In this document: piece by piece, positions 17,988 through 25,961 of the stretch
Layout: each line of letters begins with the position of its first letter
Numbering within the stretch: the stretch's first letter is position 1
Source of the DNA: Antonospora locustae
Taxonomy: Eukaryota; Microsporidia
NCBI GenBank assembly: GCA_007674295.1
Contig: CM017459.1
Coordinates: 1 to 64,000 of the forward strand
Direction: 5' to 3'
DNA length: 64,000 nt
Made by a program: the position numbers and the translations under genes
The notes under the pieces: generated by a model
The model's input: the letters and a program-made list of their open reading frames with translations, nothing else
Told to the model about the DNA's origin: nothing
Database searches by the model: none

Positions 17988-19088
17988 ATGGAGGATAAAC
18001 ACACGTTCTGGAGAAACGAGCCCGTGGGTCTTGGCAACGAAAACACACAGATATCGTCGCAGATTAGAACAGAAGCAGTGGTACTTCCACTAGGATATCG
18101 GTTCTCCGTTCTTGACACACAGACTGAGCTTCACGTGCTCTACAATCTGATCAAGTACCACTATGTAAGCTCCAAGGAAGACAATGTCGTCCTGTCATAC
18201 AGTGAGGATTTTCTGAGGTGGCAGCTTGAGTGTCCGTTGCACAAGAAGGAGTACGCATGCACACTGAAGTTTGCTGCAAATGCAGACACTCCTGAGGAGA
18301 TTATTGGATTTGTCCTTGCGAAGGAGCAGTGCGTTTCTGTCTGTGGAGCGGTGCTGCGCCTGGTGGGCATCAACTACCTATGTCTGCACACAGAGCACCG
18401 CAACCTTGGCCTCGCCCCCCTGCTCATCAGAGAGATAACCCGGCGTGCGCATGCAGAAGGAATAACCGTTGCTATTTTCACCGGTGGCAGCCCCTTCTTC
18501 TTCAGCTTTGCACGTGTGCAGTACTTTCACAGGCCAATAAACGTGAAGAAGCTTGTCGAGATGAACTTCGTCCCCGCATACATGTGCAGATACGAGAGGT
18601 TCCGCGTGCCCACACCAAGGAGGAAAGTGAGACCGATGCAGGCGGAAGACGTCGACGGCATGATGCTTGTGTACAGAAAGGAGTGCCAGAACTACGAGCT
18701 TTTCGAAGTGTTCAGCCGGGAGGCGTTTTTGCATGCGCTTTTGCCACGAGACGGGGTTGTGTACACCTATGTTGTTGGTGAGGAGGCCCCCGAGGAGTTT
18801 GTCTCCTTCTTCATAGCTAACGCACACTATCCCAAGACGGACATGTGCATTCGAACAGCCTATCTGTACTACTACGCCACCCCCGATGTGGAAGGCCTGG
18901 TGGAGGACTCCATAGGTGCGCTGAAAGCGCTGGGTGTTGATTTGCTGAATGTGCTTGCTCTTGGGAAAAACAGAGAGATCGTTGCAAACTCTGCATACAT
19001 ATGCGGGACCGGGTGGCTGAGCTACAACTTCTACAATTTCAGGACATGCACGGTTGCCCCCGAGAAGTTGTTTTTTGTCATGCACTAG
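17988..19088 (+). CDS. NMT1: glycylpeptide N-tetradecanoyltransferase (N-myristoyltransferase)
   Basis: NMT attaches myristate to N-terminal glycines of proteins such as ARF GTPases. The 366-residue protein shows the two tandem GNAT folds of the family. The N-terminal part has KHTFWRNEPVG and then FVLAKEQCVSV. The acyl-CoA-binding segment reads VGINYLCLHTEHRNLGLAPL, followed by LIREITRRAHAEGITVAIFT. The peptide-binding part includes YFHRPINVKKLVEMNF and TAYLYYYATPDVEG. The C-terminus, which acts as the catalytic carboxylate in yeast NMT and usually ends in Leu, ends FFVMH here, a small deviation. The start is the ATG at 17988 after ATCCCCGC. It converges on the CCCH gene with an 18-bp gap. 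Confidence 0.93.
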   Translation: MEDKHTFWRNEPVGLGNENTQISSQIRTEAVVLPLGYRFSVLDTQTELHVLYNLIKYHYVSSKEDNVVLSYSEDFLRWQLECPLHKKEYACTLKFAANADTPEEIIGFVLAKEQCVSVCGAVLRLVGINYLCLHTEHRNLGLAPLLIREITRRAHAEGITVAIFTGGSPFFFSFARVQYFHRPINVKKLVEMNFVPAYMCRYERFRVPTPRRKVRPMQAEDVDGMMLVYRKECQNYELFEVFSREAFLHALLPRDGVVYTYVVGEEAPEEFVSFFIANAHYPKTDMCIRTAYLYYYATPDVEGLVEDSIGALKALGVDLLNVLALGKNREIVANSAYICGTGWLSYNFYNFRTCTVAPEKLFFVMH

Positions 19089-19106
19089 GTGTCTGTGGAA
19101 GAACAT

Positions 19107-19658
19107 TTATTCACAGGCAGGAAGCACGGGCTCGCCAGGCGCCATGTTCTGTGCGGATCTCTCAAAATACTTTGTGTGTTTTGATTCAATGTAGAACACG
19201 GGGCTCTTTGTCCACACAAGTGCGTGGTTGTCATTCAGATTGCATCCAATGGATGCCCTTTCGCAACCCGGAGAGCCTGCATCGCCTCTGCACTGTTCAC
19301 TGTGCGCCGCAGCGCACACGTGAATGCTGTCGCCGTCCTTTTCCTCGTGCCATATTCCCTGAAACTCAAGGTCCATATCGACCCCTCGCTTTAAACAAGG
19401 ACTTTGCATCCCTTTACTGCTACTTTCCTGTCCATCCTGCGTGTGCTCCACATGCAAAAAGCAGCAGCGCCGTCCATACTTGCAGAACCTGCTGCTCAGA
19501 AAATTCTTGCATATCTCGGTCTTGTACCGTGGATGCCTCTCCACGCTTCTAAGTTCGTGGACGCTGTGTGCAAACTGGCATCTCTCGTTGTACCTGCATA
19601 TTCCATAGACCTCGTAGTTTCTGCAAAGCTCAGTCTTGTACATCTTGTTCTCGTTCAT
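19107..19658 (-). CDS. tandem CCCH zinc-finger RNA-binding protein, TTP/TIS11 (Cth2) type
   Basis: The N-terminus has two C-x8-C-x5-C-x3-H fingers at C12/C21/C27/H31 and C50/C59/C65/H69. Each is led by the YKTE-L/I-C sequence typical of tristetraprolin/TIS11 proteins, with the 18-residue linker of that family. Such proteins bind AU-rich elements in mRNA 3' regions and promote decay. The remaining 110 residues are low in recognisable structure. The ATG at 19658 gives 183 residues. No CCC run precedes it, unlike most neighbours, so another start (Met6) is possible. It lies upstream of the HMG-box array on the same strand. Confidence 0.85.
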   Translation of the reverse strand: MNENKMYKTELCRNYEVYGICRYNERCQFAHSVHELRSVERHPRYKTEICKNFLSSRFCKYGRRCCFLHVEHTQDGQESSSKGMQSPCLKRGVDMDLEFQGIWHEEKDGDSIHVCAAAHSEQCRGDAGSPGCERASIGCNLNDNHALVWTKSPVFYIESKHTKYFERSAQNMAPGEPVLPACE

Positions 19659-19810
19659 GCGTGTCTGCAATGTTTTTACAGACAGTGTTATTTTATCATT
19701 TGGCTGACGTAATCAGTCATACATCACGCTCATATCTGCAAAGCTACACGTCACATTGTGCGCTACTCTGAACGGCGCTGTTGCTGCAGTGACTCTAGAA
19801 TGCCATTTTA

Positions 19811-20212
19811 TCAGACCGCTTCGTCGCTGTCCTGTGCATCAGCAGCATCTCGAAACCTTTTCTTGACGTCTTCTGGCTCTGCATCCCACATATCTTGAAG
19901 CCTTTTGCCTGAGACGTTTGGGCACAGCTTCTCTCCGTACAAGCTGATCGGTGTTCTTTTCTTTCTTCTCCTGGAGACTCGAGACTGTCTTCTGATGCCA
20001 CAAAGCTTCTCATGGAAAAGCACCTCGCCCTCCATTATGTCGACGTCCTTTGCCAGTCCGTCGAAAATGTCCGCTACAGAGAGAAACAGAGCAGCTATGC
20101 CTCCGTACACGTGCGCGCCGGTGTATTTCTTGGGAGCATACAGCGGCTCGTATGTGTTGAAGAGAATTCTCAGAATTTCTATGACGTTGTCGAGTTCTGC
20201 GTCGCCTTCCAT
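19811..20212 (-). CDS. small HMG-box protein 1 of 5
   Basis: The 133-residue protein begins at ATG 20212, preceded by GCACCC. The C-terminal part is a short HMG-box (KRTPISLYGEKLCPN, then RLQDMWDAEPEDVKKRF and RDAADAQ) with the characteristic central Trp and following Lys/Phe and Ala positions. The box is the most divergent of the five and lacks a long third helix. The N-terminal part holds VYGGIAALFLSVADIFDGL (residues about 35-53), matching a motif found in all five array members (Y-x2-L/I-A-x2-F-x6-F-x2-L). A basic RRQSRVSRRRKKR stretch joins the parts. HMG boxes bend DNA, so a chromatin or regulatory role is inferred. Confidence 0.7.
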   Translation of the reverse strand: MEGDAELDNVIEILRILFNTYEPLYAPKKYTGAHVYGGIAALFLSVADIFDGLAKDVDIMEGEVLFHEKLCGIRRQSRVSRRRKKRTPISLYGEKLCPNVSGKRLQDMWDAEPEDVKKRFRDAADAQDSDEAV

Positions 20213-20265
20213 GGGTGCTGCAGACTGTGCACAAACCCCTTTTCAGCACTGTATCTACATAACAG

Positions 20266-20610
20266 CTACTTGTCTTTCCTTTGTCTCTTGGCCTCTCTCT
20301 TAAGGGCATAAATGTCAGCTGAGCTCTTCGCAAGAGCCTCGTATCTTGTTTTCGTCTCTGCATCTAGGTCGTACTTCCACATGCGCACAAAGTCAGTGTC
20401 TTTGCCATACTTTGCGCGGTAGTGTCGCCTGAAGAATAAGAAGCCAGGTGATTTATTAATCAGCAACAACATGTCTCCGCCCTTTTTTTTTTTCATGCGG
20501 AGCGGGAGAGAGTGCTTGAGCGTCCTGAATGTCAGCGAAAGTGCGCTGAACAACTTTGCCAGCACGTAGTAGTTCTTGCCGAGGGGCGAGAGTCTCGAAT
20601 ACCTTCTCAT
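20266..20610 (-). CDS. small HMG-box protein 2 of 5
   Basis: The ATG at 20610 (MRRYSRL) follows GCCCCTCC, giving 114 residues; a longer GTG-initiated reading is rejected. The N-terminal motif is YYVLAKLFSALSLTFRTL. The HMG-box spans about residue 52 to the end (KSPGFLFFRRHYRAKYG, FVRMWKYDLDAETKTRY, EALAKSSADIY) and finishes with a basic REAKRQRKDK tail that could act as a nuclear signal. A run of 11 A (minus strand, 20483-20493) encodes the Lys tract between the two parts; this homopolymer is prone to slippage and sequencing error. The stop lies 54 bp before the start of array member 1. Confidence 0.75.
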   Translation of the reverse strand: MRRYSRLSPLGKNYYVLAKLFSALSLTFRTLKHSLPLRMKKKKGGDMLLLINKSPGFLFFRRHYRAKYGKDTDFVRMWKYDLDAETKTRYEALAKSSADIYALKREAKRQRKDK

Positions 20611-20623
20611 GGAGGGGCAGTTA

Positions 20624-21058
20624 TTACTCGCTTCCACGATGCTCGGCAGACTCTGTGCTGCAGCTCTGCTCTGCACGCCTCTTCGTGCTCTCGATCACTC
20701 TTCTTCGGTGCTCGTTCTCCTCTGCTGCCTTTTCCCTACATATCTGCTTAGTCTCCTCACTGGCCCTTTCCCATAGCTTCTTCACTTGTTTGAACATATC
20801 TCCATCTGACTTGCTGACAAGATGATGAAAGTCGCGCAGGAATATTCTGTACGCGTTCATGTTTGCCATGCGTGGTGAAGACACAACCTGTCTAGGCAGA
20901 TTCCTGTAGGCGTTAAGGAGCCTGTCCAGATACACAATGTCATCAAGCCCCAGCTCGTGCGGGGAGTCCAGCTCCTGAAACAGAAATGCAATTGCCCGAA
21001 AAATGTCCGCAAGATAGGCGTACCGAGCCTGTATTGCATTGTTTCTGTTGCTCTTCAT
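20624..21058 (-). CDS. small HMG-box protein 3 of 5
   Basis: This is the best-conserved box of the array. The ATG at 21058 lies after GAACCCCACCGAGC. Residues about 11-30 carry the shared motif (ARYAYLADIFRAIAFLFQEL). The HMG-box at about 66-120 reads MNAYRIFLRDFHHLVSKSD, then KQVKKLWERASEETKQICRE and KAAEENEH, with the Trp and Ala landmarks, and is followed by a basic stretch (RRRVIESTKRR). The 144-residue protein ends only 13 bp before the start of array member 2, on the same strand. No second DNA-binding motif is present. A DNA-bending regulator is inferred from family knowledge. Confidence 0.82.
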   Translation of the reverse strand: MKSNRNNAIQARYAYLADIFRAIAFLFQELDSPHELGLDDIVYLDRLLNAYRNLPRQVVSSPRMANMNAYRIFLRDFHHLVSKSDGDMFKQVKKLWERASEETKQICREKAAEENEHRRRVIESTKRRAEQSCSTESAEHRGSE

Positions 21059-21129
21059 GCTCGGTGGGGTTCTGTGTCAAGCTTTGGCTGGATAGTGGGT
21101 CTGTTTATTGAGTGAGTTGCTACGTTGCT

Positions 21130-21477
21130 CTATCTGTGGCCTCTGTGTCTTGTGTTATAGTGCAGGGCCATCGCTTCGTACTTCTCTCTTGTGCTTGTGT
21201 CCAGCTCGTTGTACCACTTCTTGCATATTTTAGCATAGTGATCAAGAAGACTCTCGCCAACGTATGGCTTCTTGTACATCTCTCTTGCAAATACATCAAA
21301 ACCAGTTATTCTCTGCTCCTGCTTCCTATTAAACGTACGGTCTCCTGGCCATATGTCTTCCAGCCTCAGCGCCAGTGGTGCTTTGTTCTTCAGTCTTCCA
21401 AAGACCTTTCCTACCAGGAGAAATGCTTTTGCGAGGCACATGTACTTCTGCTTTGTAGAACGTGTCTGGCGAGACAT
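21130..21477 (-). CDS. small HMG-box protein 4 of 5
   Basis: I chose the ATG at 21477 (MSRQTRSTKQ) because GAAACCC directly precedes it; another in-frame ATG lies at 21489. The 115-residue protein has the shared N-terminal motif YMCLAKAFLLVGKVFGRL. The HMG-box reads ITGFDVFAREMYKKPYVGES, then YAKICKKWYNELDTSTREKY and EAMALHYNTR. The Trp, Lys-Tyr and Ala positions of the box are in place. The linker contains LRLEDIWPGDRTF; LEDI resembles LDDI at the same place in member 3, extending the similarity between array members beyond the short motif. It ends 71 bp before member 3. Confidence 0.78.
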   Translation of the reverse strand: MSRQTRSTKQKYMCLAKAFLLVGKVFGRLKNKAPLALRLEDIWPGDRTFNRKQEQRITGFDVFAREMYKKPYVGESLLDHYAKICKKWYNELDTSTREKYEAMALHYNTRHRGHR

Positions 21478-21543
21478 GGGTTTCTGCATACCGCTGTGAT
21501 TCACTCACCTTTCATAGGCATACATGTGCCTCTCCAAAAGTGC

Positions 21544-21930
21544 CTAGTCCTGCTCCATGTGCTTTTTCTGCATCTTCTCGAAATGTTCCTCCGCCTTGCG
21601 CCTGTACCATTCCTTTTCTTCCTTGGAGAGACAGGCCCACTCTTCATGCGGAGAGAACTTGAACGGAGAATTCAGAGCATCGTATCTTCTTGCACGAAGC
21701 TCGTCGATTTTGAACAAGTCCAGCCCAGTAGGTCTGTAGAAGCGCCCAAATCTTTCGCATGGAATATTCCTAGCACATTTATGTGTGAATCTTTTTACAT
21801 ATTTCTGTCTCTTCATCATCTTAATGCTTGGAATGAAGGCTTTTGCATATATTCGTTCAAATTCTACTGAAAGACTGTGAAATACTATTGAGAGCGCTTT
21901 TATCTTGCGGTAGAAGTTTCTAGTTATCAT
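21544..21930 (-). CDS. small HMG-box protein 5 of 5
   Basis: The ATG at 21930 follows ACTCCCCA. The 128-residue protein has a very basic first half. The shared motif is a weaker match (FYRKIKALSIVFHSLSVEFERI). The HMG-box at about 68-125 reads RPTGLDLFKIDELRARRYDA, then FSPHEEWACLSKEEKEWYRR and KAEEHFEKMQKK. Its second helix is shifted relative to members 3 and 4, but the Trp and the KEW-YRRKAEEH third helix are typical. It is the first gene of the five in transcription direction and follows the forkhead gene on the same strand with an 86-bp gap. Confidence 0.78.
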   Translation of the reverse strand: MITRNFYRKIKALSIVFHSLSVEFERIYAKAFIPSIKMMKRQKYVKRFTHKCARNIPCERFGRFYRPTGLDLFKIDELRARRYDALNSPFKFSPHEEWACLSKEEKEWYRRKAEEHFEKMQKKHMEQD

Positions 21931-22016
21931 TGGGGAGTTGCGCTTTCAGTGAAATGCTGCTGCACGGATGGGCTTTTATGTGGCTGCATTTCCTCAAAAA
22001 AGCTCCCTGAGGGCTT

Positions 22017-22631
22017 CTACACAGACTCCGACGAGCTCTTGCTGTTCTTGAACGCAAAGCTGTTATAGTAGTACTTGTTATAGTCTGCAGTGTAGTATGT
22101 CTCGGTGTTATGGGGAGGCGGTGCAAGCAGGAAGGGCGGAGTGTGCGACGGTACACCCGTCTCGTAGTAGTCTTCAAGGTAACATGGTGCTCTCTGGAAG
22201 TACTCAGGGTACCCCATGTCAGCATGCATGCTTGCTCCTGTGTAGCTGCTCATTGTGTGCCGTGGAGTGGGCAGTGTCATGTCTGCCATACTGTCCACAA
22301 AGTATCTTCTGGTTCTTGTATATCTTTCCTCTACAAGCTTGTTGTACTCTACAAACTTCCAGTAGTGGAGCTTGGATGCCTTTTCCTTCTTTGTCTTGAC
22401 AAACTCAGGACATTTGCTCAGGAGCTGCCGCACGTTGTTTTTCCACGTGACTGCGTTCAGCGACGTGAAACACTCGGGATGCTTCCTCATCATGTACTCA
22501 AAAATCTGGGCAGAAGTCGCGCGTCCTTCTGCAGATCCCAAAATGGCCTCCCGTATGATGGAAAAGTACGTGAAGTTCTTGTCGATGACATTCTTTCTTG
22601 CCATTTTTATGCTGATGCAAATTGCCTGCAT
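22017..22631 (-). CDS. forkhead (winged-helix) transcription factor
   Basis: The forkhead domain covers about residues 20-93. Helix 1 reads NFTYFSIIREAIL, helix 2 ATSAQIFEYMMRKHPECF, and the recognition helix NAVTWKNNVRQLLS, followed by CPEFVKTKKEKASKLHYWKF. The canonical recognition-helix N-S-I-R-H-N-L-S is changed to N-N-V-R-Q-L-L-S, so the base-contacting His is Gln and target choice may differ. The C-terminal half is rich in Tyr, Pro and Ser without a second fold, like an activation region. Two ATGs are possible: 22631, used here, and 22604 (MARKNV). Neither has a CCC run. It lies between the HMG-box array and the 5S rRNA gene. Confidence 0.85.
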   Translation of the reverse strand: MQAICISIKMARKNVIDKNFTYFSIIREAILGSAEGRATSAQIFEYMMRKHPECFTSLNAVTWKNNVRQLLSKCPEFVKTKKEKASKLHYWKFVEYNKLVEERYTRTRRYFVDSMADMTLPTPRHTMSSYTGASMHADMGYPEYFQRAPCYLEDYYETGVPSHTPPFLLAPPPHNTETYYTADYNKYYYNSFAFKNSKSSSESV

Positions 22632-22719
22632 TTATGAGAAACACGCCACATGGCCACACATACTCGATGCGATCGAGCGATGAGAAGTCCGTCAGCACTG
22701 CGTCAGATTGCAAGCAAAA

Positions 22720-22835
22720 GCTACAGTACCTGCATTTCCCAGGTGGTCGCCCACCCAAGTACTCCACAGGCTCTCACAGGCTTAACTTCAGAGATCTGAC
22801 GGGTTCTGGTGTTCTACTGTGGATATGACCGCAGC
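22720..22835 (-). rRNA. 5S ribosomal RNA
   Basis: The minus strand holds a 116-nt 5S rRNA. The ends pair over 8 bp (GCTGCGGT with the 3' end ACTGTAGC, allowing G-U). Internal landmarks are intact: TCTGAAGTTAAGC in the loop/box A region, GAGTACTTGGGTGGGCGACC, and CCTGGGAAATGCAGGT. The internal control regions for TFIIIA and polymerase III are therefore present. A T run (TTTT, minus strand) immediately after the 3' end is the expected pol III terminator. The gene stands alone, not in an array, between the forkhead and OB-fold-like genes. It is unrelated in position to any large rRNA operon in this window. Confidence 0.93.
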
Positions 22836-22851
22836 TAAATGCTCAGCTAGC

Positions 22852-23286
22852 TCAGTACTTATTTTGCACAAGAGATAGAGACTCTGCTTTGTTGCATGCA
22901 TGCGGTGTTTCAGCGAGAATGCGTATCTTATAGTCCACCGCCTCGCGCCAGAAAAACACCTCCTCGTAGAAACTTGCTCGCCGGTGGCTCGCGTATCTGC
23001 ACTGCACCGTGCGATCATGCACCAAAGAGCATACAACCTTGTATGTGCCGTTCAAGAACGGCCTTCGCGACCATATAAAAGTCACGCCTGCGAAGTCTCG
23101 CATGTAGAACCCACATGCGGTTCTTCTAAACACGTACCCAACCATCTCCACCTGGCATATGCGCCGGCTGTTGAACAAAAATACGCCGCTGTGGTAACAT
23201 ATGCGCGACACATCGGTTGAGAACAGCTTCAGGGGCGGATGTATAGACGCACGCTCATGACCCTCTCTGTTTTCCTTGTATGCCAT
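22852..23286 (-). CDS. OB-fold-like protein, possibly replication protein A-related
   Basis: The ATG at 23286 follows CAACCCATC. The 144-residue protein contains a run of alternating beta strands typical of an OB fold: ICQVEMVGYVFRRTACGFYM, DFAGVTFIWSRRPFL, NGTYKVVCSLV. The spacing recalls RPA32/RPA14-like single-strand DNA-binding proteins (V-x2-VG, then a substituted strand, then G-TY-V-V). That resemblance is only by eye, and similar folds occur in Ten1 and Rmi2. The C-terminal third is not recognised. It is read toward the 5S gene and ends 16 bp before it. Confidence 0.5.
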   Translation of the reverse strand: MAYKENREGHERASIHPPLKLFSTDVSRICYHSGVFLFNSRRICQVEMVGYVFRRTACGFYMRDFAGVTFIWSRRPFLNGTYKVVCSLVHDRTVQCRYASHRRASFYEEVFFWREAVDYKIRILAETPHACNKAESLSLVQNKY

Positions 23287-23357
23287 GATGGGTTGCTGCT
23301 ATAGAACGTTTCTGAATGTATTTATTACGTGGCGCTGTATCTCCACAGCAGGGTGTT

Positions 23358-24941
23358 CTAGCCGCAAACCTCTGCAAAGTATGTAGCAGCAATACTCTCG
23401 AGCTTCTTAAAGTCCTCTGGCTTGAATGGATCCACGCTGACATCTTCAATGAGCAGATACCTGACCGCGGGGCTGAAGTGGCTTGCAAGAAGCGCCTCAA
23501 CATGGGGCAATCGCACGCCGAAAGCTTTCATCAGGACTATCGAACCGCATATAAACTCAGGACTCATGTGGATGGCTGCGTTCATCAGCCGTTCCACAAC
23601 CAGGGGCTTGTTTTCTTTGACAGAGTCATATATCATGTTTAGGTACTCTGCCTGGCTGTCCAGTGACTCTCGGCCAAGAGACCGCATAAGTATCTCCATG
23701 AACGCAGCTCCGGAGACCTTACTTAGAATACTCAGCGATCTGACAGCAATTCTCTTTTTCTTGCAGCATTGAACGAGCTTGGCTACGTCAATCCTGAGAG
23801 GCACCTTGGAGACCCCGTCTTCAGATACTGTGCTACTCTTTTTACCATTTGTTTCGCCAGTTTTGGCGACCACCTGTGCTACTACCTCCACATGCTCATT
23901 ACCGAGCACAAGGAGCTTGTAGATTCCGTTTATGCTACGCTCAACAAGTTTTTCGCTCTGTGTACCTTTTCCGTCCAGATCAAGACCGTTGAACACCTCT
24001 GCAAAAAACTCCAGACATTCCCTACCACATACTGTGTTCAGGAGCTTCATGACGTTGTTCCGCCCACGAAGATCGCTATACTTGTAGTAGAATGTGCGCA
24101 GCTCCTTCAGAACCTGATCTCTGCTTCTATAGTAGATCATCTCCAACTTCTCCATGACATAGCTGCAGTCCTTTGCGCCAAGCCTGTTTATGAATATGTG
24201 GAGAGTGTCGCCCACAAGGACACCTTTCTTGAGAAGCGCATATATCAAACGAATGACCTTGTTCTGTATAAATCTGTTTCGCGCCTGCTCCTCAAGAATT
24301 CTTTTGAACTTCTTCTTGTCAAGCGGAAAAAATCCGTTGAGGATGAGGTCTGTTGCATTTGTCAGAATGTAGAGTACAACGTCATTCCTCTGTCCGCCAC
24401 ACATGTCCAGGAGTCGGGAAAACGCATCGTCATTCTGCGGGTCACGGGCAACAAGCAGTGTCAGTGTGTTGACTTTATCCTTAACTGTGCCTTTTTCAAG
24501 AATGTCTCTCTCGATCTCATCTGCGCCCGCAACGTCGCTTATCTTTATAGAAGAGCGCGCATTGTCTTTGCAGACTACCTCTGAACTTCCTATCTCTGCT
24601 CGCCTTGCTTTGCCGTTTCTCTTAACTGTGCCATGCGAGTATCTTCTTTTGCGTTCAGAAAGTCTCTTGCCAGAATCTCTGTGAGCACCTGGTGCATGCT
24701 GCTTGTGGCGTTTTTCTGCATAAGTATCTTCTCTGCTTATGCGCGTGCTCACTTTTGCATACTCCTCTGTTTCTTTGATTTCTCTGTGTTTGTGACGGCT
24801 TGTGCTATTTTTATGTGTTTGCAAATCACCATCGCCACCTGCTGCATCGCAGTGCCTTTTTGCACAGGGCATACCAGCACGTGCGTGTTCCTTTGCAGAG
24901 CGTTTGCAATTGCTGTTTCCTCTTTTAGACCTGCTCCCCAT
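23358..24941 (-). CDS. MAK21: ribosome biogenesis protein Noc1/Mak21 (CBF/CEBPZ family)
   Basis: Noc1 binds Noc2 and acts in assembly and nuclear export of pre-60S particles. The 527-residue protein starts with a Lys/Arg-rich, disordered N-terminus of about 130 residues. The core helical repeats follow: KGTVKDKVNTLTLLVARDPQ and the NGFFPLDKKKFKRIL segment match the Noc1/Mak21 region with TLLVQ-type and LLP-DRK-type motifs. The CBF-like region comes further down (KKKRIAVRSLSILSKVSGAA, LMRSLGRESLDSQAEYLNMI). It is about half the length of the yeast protein, in line with reduction. The ATG at 24941 (MGSRSKRG) is chosen; a longer GTG reading overlapping the RFC gene is rejected. The start has no clear CCC box. 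Confidence 0.8.
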   Translation of the reverse strand: MGSRSKRGNSNCKRSAKEHARAGMPCAKRHCDAAGGDGDLQTHKNSTSRHKHREIKETEEYAKVSTRISREDTYAEKRHKQHAPGAHRDSGKRLSERKRRYSHGTVKRNGKARRAEIGSSEVVCKDNARSSIKISDVAGADEIERDILEKGTVKDKVNTLTLLVARDPQNDDAFSRLLDMCGGQRNDVVLYILTNATDLILNGFFPLDKKKFKRILEEQARNRFIQNKVIRLIYALLKKGVLVGDTLHIFINRLGAKDCSYVMEKLEMIYYRSRDQVLKELRTFYYKYSDLRGRNNVMKLLNTVCGRECLEFFAEVFNGLDLDGKGTQSEKLVERSINGIYKLLVLGNEHVEVVAQVVAKTGETNGKKSSTVSEDGVSKVPLRIDVAKLVQCCKKKRIAVRSLSILSKVSGAAFMEILMRSLGRESLDSQAEYLNMIYDSVKENKPLVVERLMNAAIHMSPEFICGSIVLMKAFGVRLPHVEALLASHFSPAVRYLLIEDVSVDPFKPEDFKKLESIAATYFAEVCG

Positions 24942-25029
24942 GGATATGAATTCTGCTGAACACAAATCTGAAGACACAGCTGCAAAGAAAACCCCACAAA
25001 TACACTTCTTCTGCACGACACTGGGAGTC

Positions 25030-25911
25030 TCAGCCACTATGGACACTGCCGGTGCCTCTGTATATATCGATCTTGTTGCAGCACAGAAGCCTAACCAGAA
25101 TCTCCTCGTTGCACCCTATCACAGACCTCGCTTCAATCATGGACAAGACCTGTGTGAACTCCGCCTTCTGGTAGTCTGTTCCCTTCAATGAGATGGCAAG
25201 CTGTGATACCAGCTGACCCAGAGAGTAGCTGTTTTGGATAAACGCAGACACAAATCTCTCCAGTGACTGAAACGTGACATTCCAAAAGTCCTGCACAACG
25301 TCCTCCTTGACTATCCCAAGCATCTCCTCAAGGTCATAGTCCTCCAGCGGTGCAATGCCCTGCAACACATTGATTGCTCTCCTGAGATCGTAGCTGCAGT
25401 ACTTGTAGAGTCTGTCAGTTTCACAGAAGCTAACGCCTTCCTCTCTAGTAATTCTTTCCAGAACCTCAGACGTGTCAAATCTGTCGAACTTGAGCTTTAG
25501 AAGCCTACTTCGGAGTGGTGCAATGATCTTGCAGATGTAGTTTGTTATGAAAATGAATCTTGTCTGCGAGTAGTCCTCAATGACTCGCCGGAGACAGTGC
25601 TGGGCATCTGACGTTAGAAGCTCACACTCGTCCAGAATGATTACATTGCTTGACGATATTGACGATGCGTATGTCTTGATCGTGTTTCTGATTGTACCAA
25701 TGCCCCTCTCGTCAGATGCGTTCAGCTCAAGAAACTTATCGCCTGCAAGCAGATGCGCAAACGTTGTTTTTCCCGTGCCAGGCGGCCCATACAGAAGTAG
25801 GTGTGGAAACCCGCTTGCAATGCTGTGCCTTAGAAAGCTCTTTATGTGCGGAGGCGCTGCAAACTTGTCAACGCTCTTTGGCCTGTACTTCTCTGTCCAG
25901 AGCACGCTCAT
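25030..25911 (-). CDS. replication factor C small subunit (RFC2/RFC4-like)
   Basis: This clamp-loader AAA+ subunit loads PCNA at primer ends. The 293-residue protein shows the RFC boxes in order: WTEKYRPKSVDKF, Walker A GPPGTGKT (42-49), ELNASDERGIG, Walker B IILDE (91-95), and the sensor and RSR arginine-finger region at about 134-136. The last reads SRLLKLKF instead of the usual SRC. The C-terminal collar domain is present. I prefer the ATG at 25911 because AAACCCC directly precedes it. The in-frame ATG at 25941 adds ten residues and would leave only 20 bp to the divergent HscB gene. Which of RFC2-5 it is needs alignment; the box pattern suggests RFC2 or RFC4. Confidence 0.9.
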   Translation of the reverse strand: MSVLWTEKYRPKSVDKFAAPPHIKSFLRHSIASGFPHLLLYGPPGTGKTTFAHLLAGDKFLELNASDERGIGTIRNTIKTYASSISSSNVIILDECELLTSDAQHCLRRVIEDYSQTRFIFITNYICKIIAPLRSRLLKLKFDRFDTSEVLERITREEGVSFCETDRLYKYCSYDLRRAINVLQGIAPLEDYDLEEMLGIVKEDVVQDFWNVTFQSLERFVSAFIQNSYSLGQLVSQLAISLKGTDYQKAEFTQVLSMIEARSVIGCNEEILVRLLCCNKIDIYRGTGSVHSG

Positions 25912-25961
25912 GGGGTTTCTGAAAGTGCAGATGCTATTCATTCAGAGACAGACCCCATCAA

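Noticed and set aside
23769..24584. 271-codon plus-strand open frame
   Set aside because: It lies entirely opposite Noc1/Mak21, whose minus-strand reading shows conserved family boxes; the codon pattern is that of a shadow frame.
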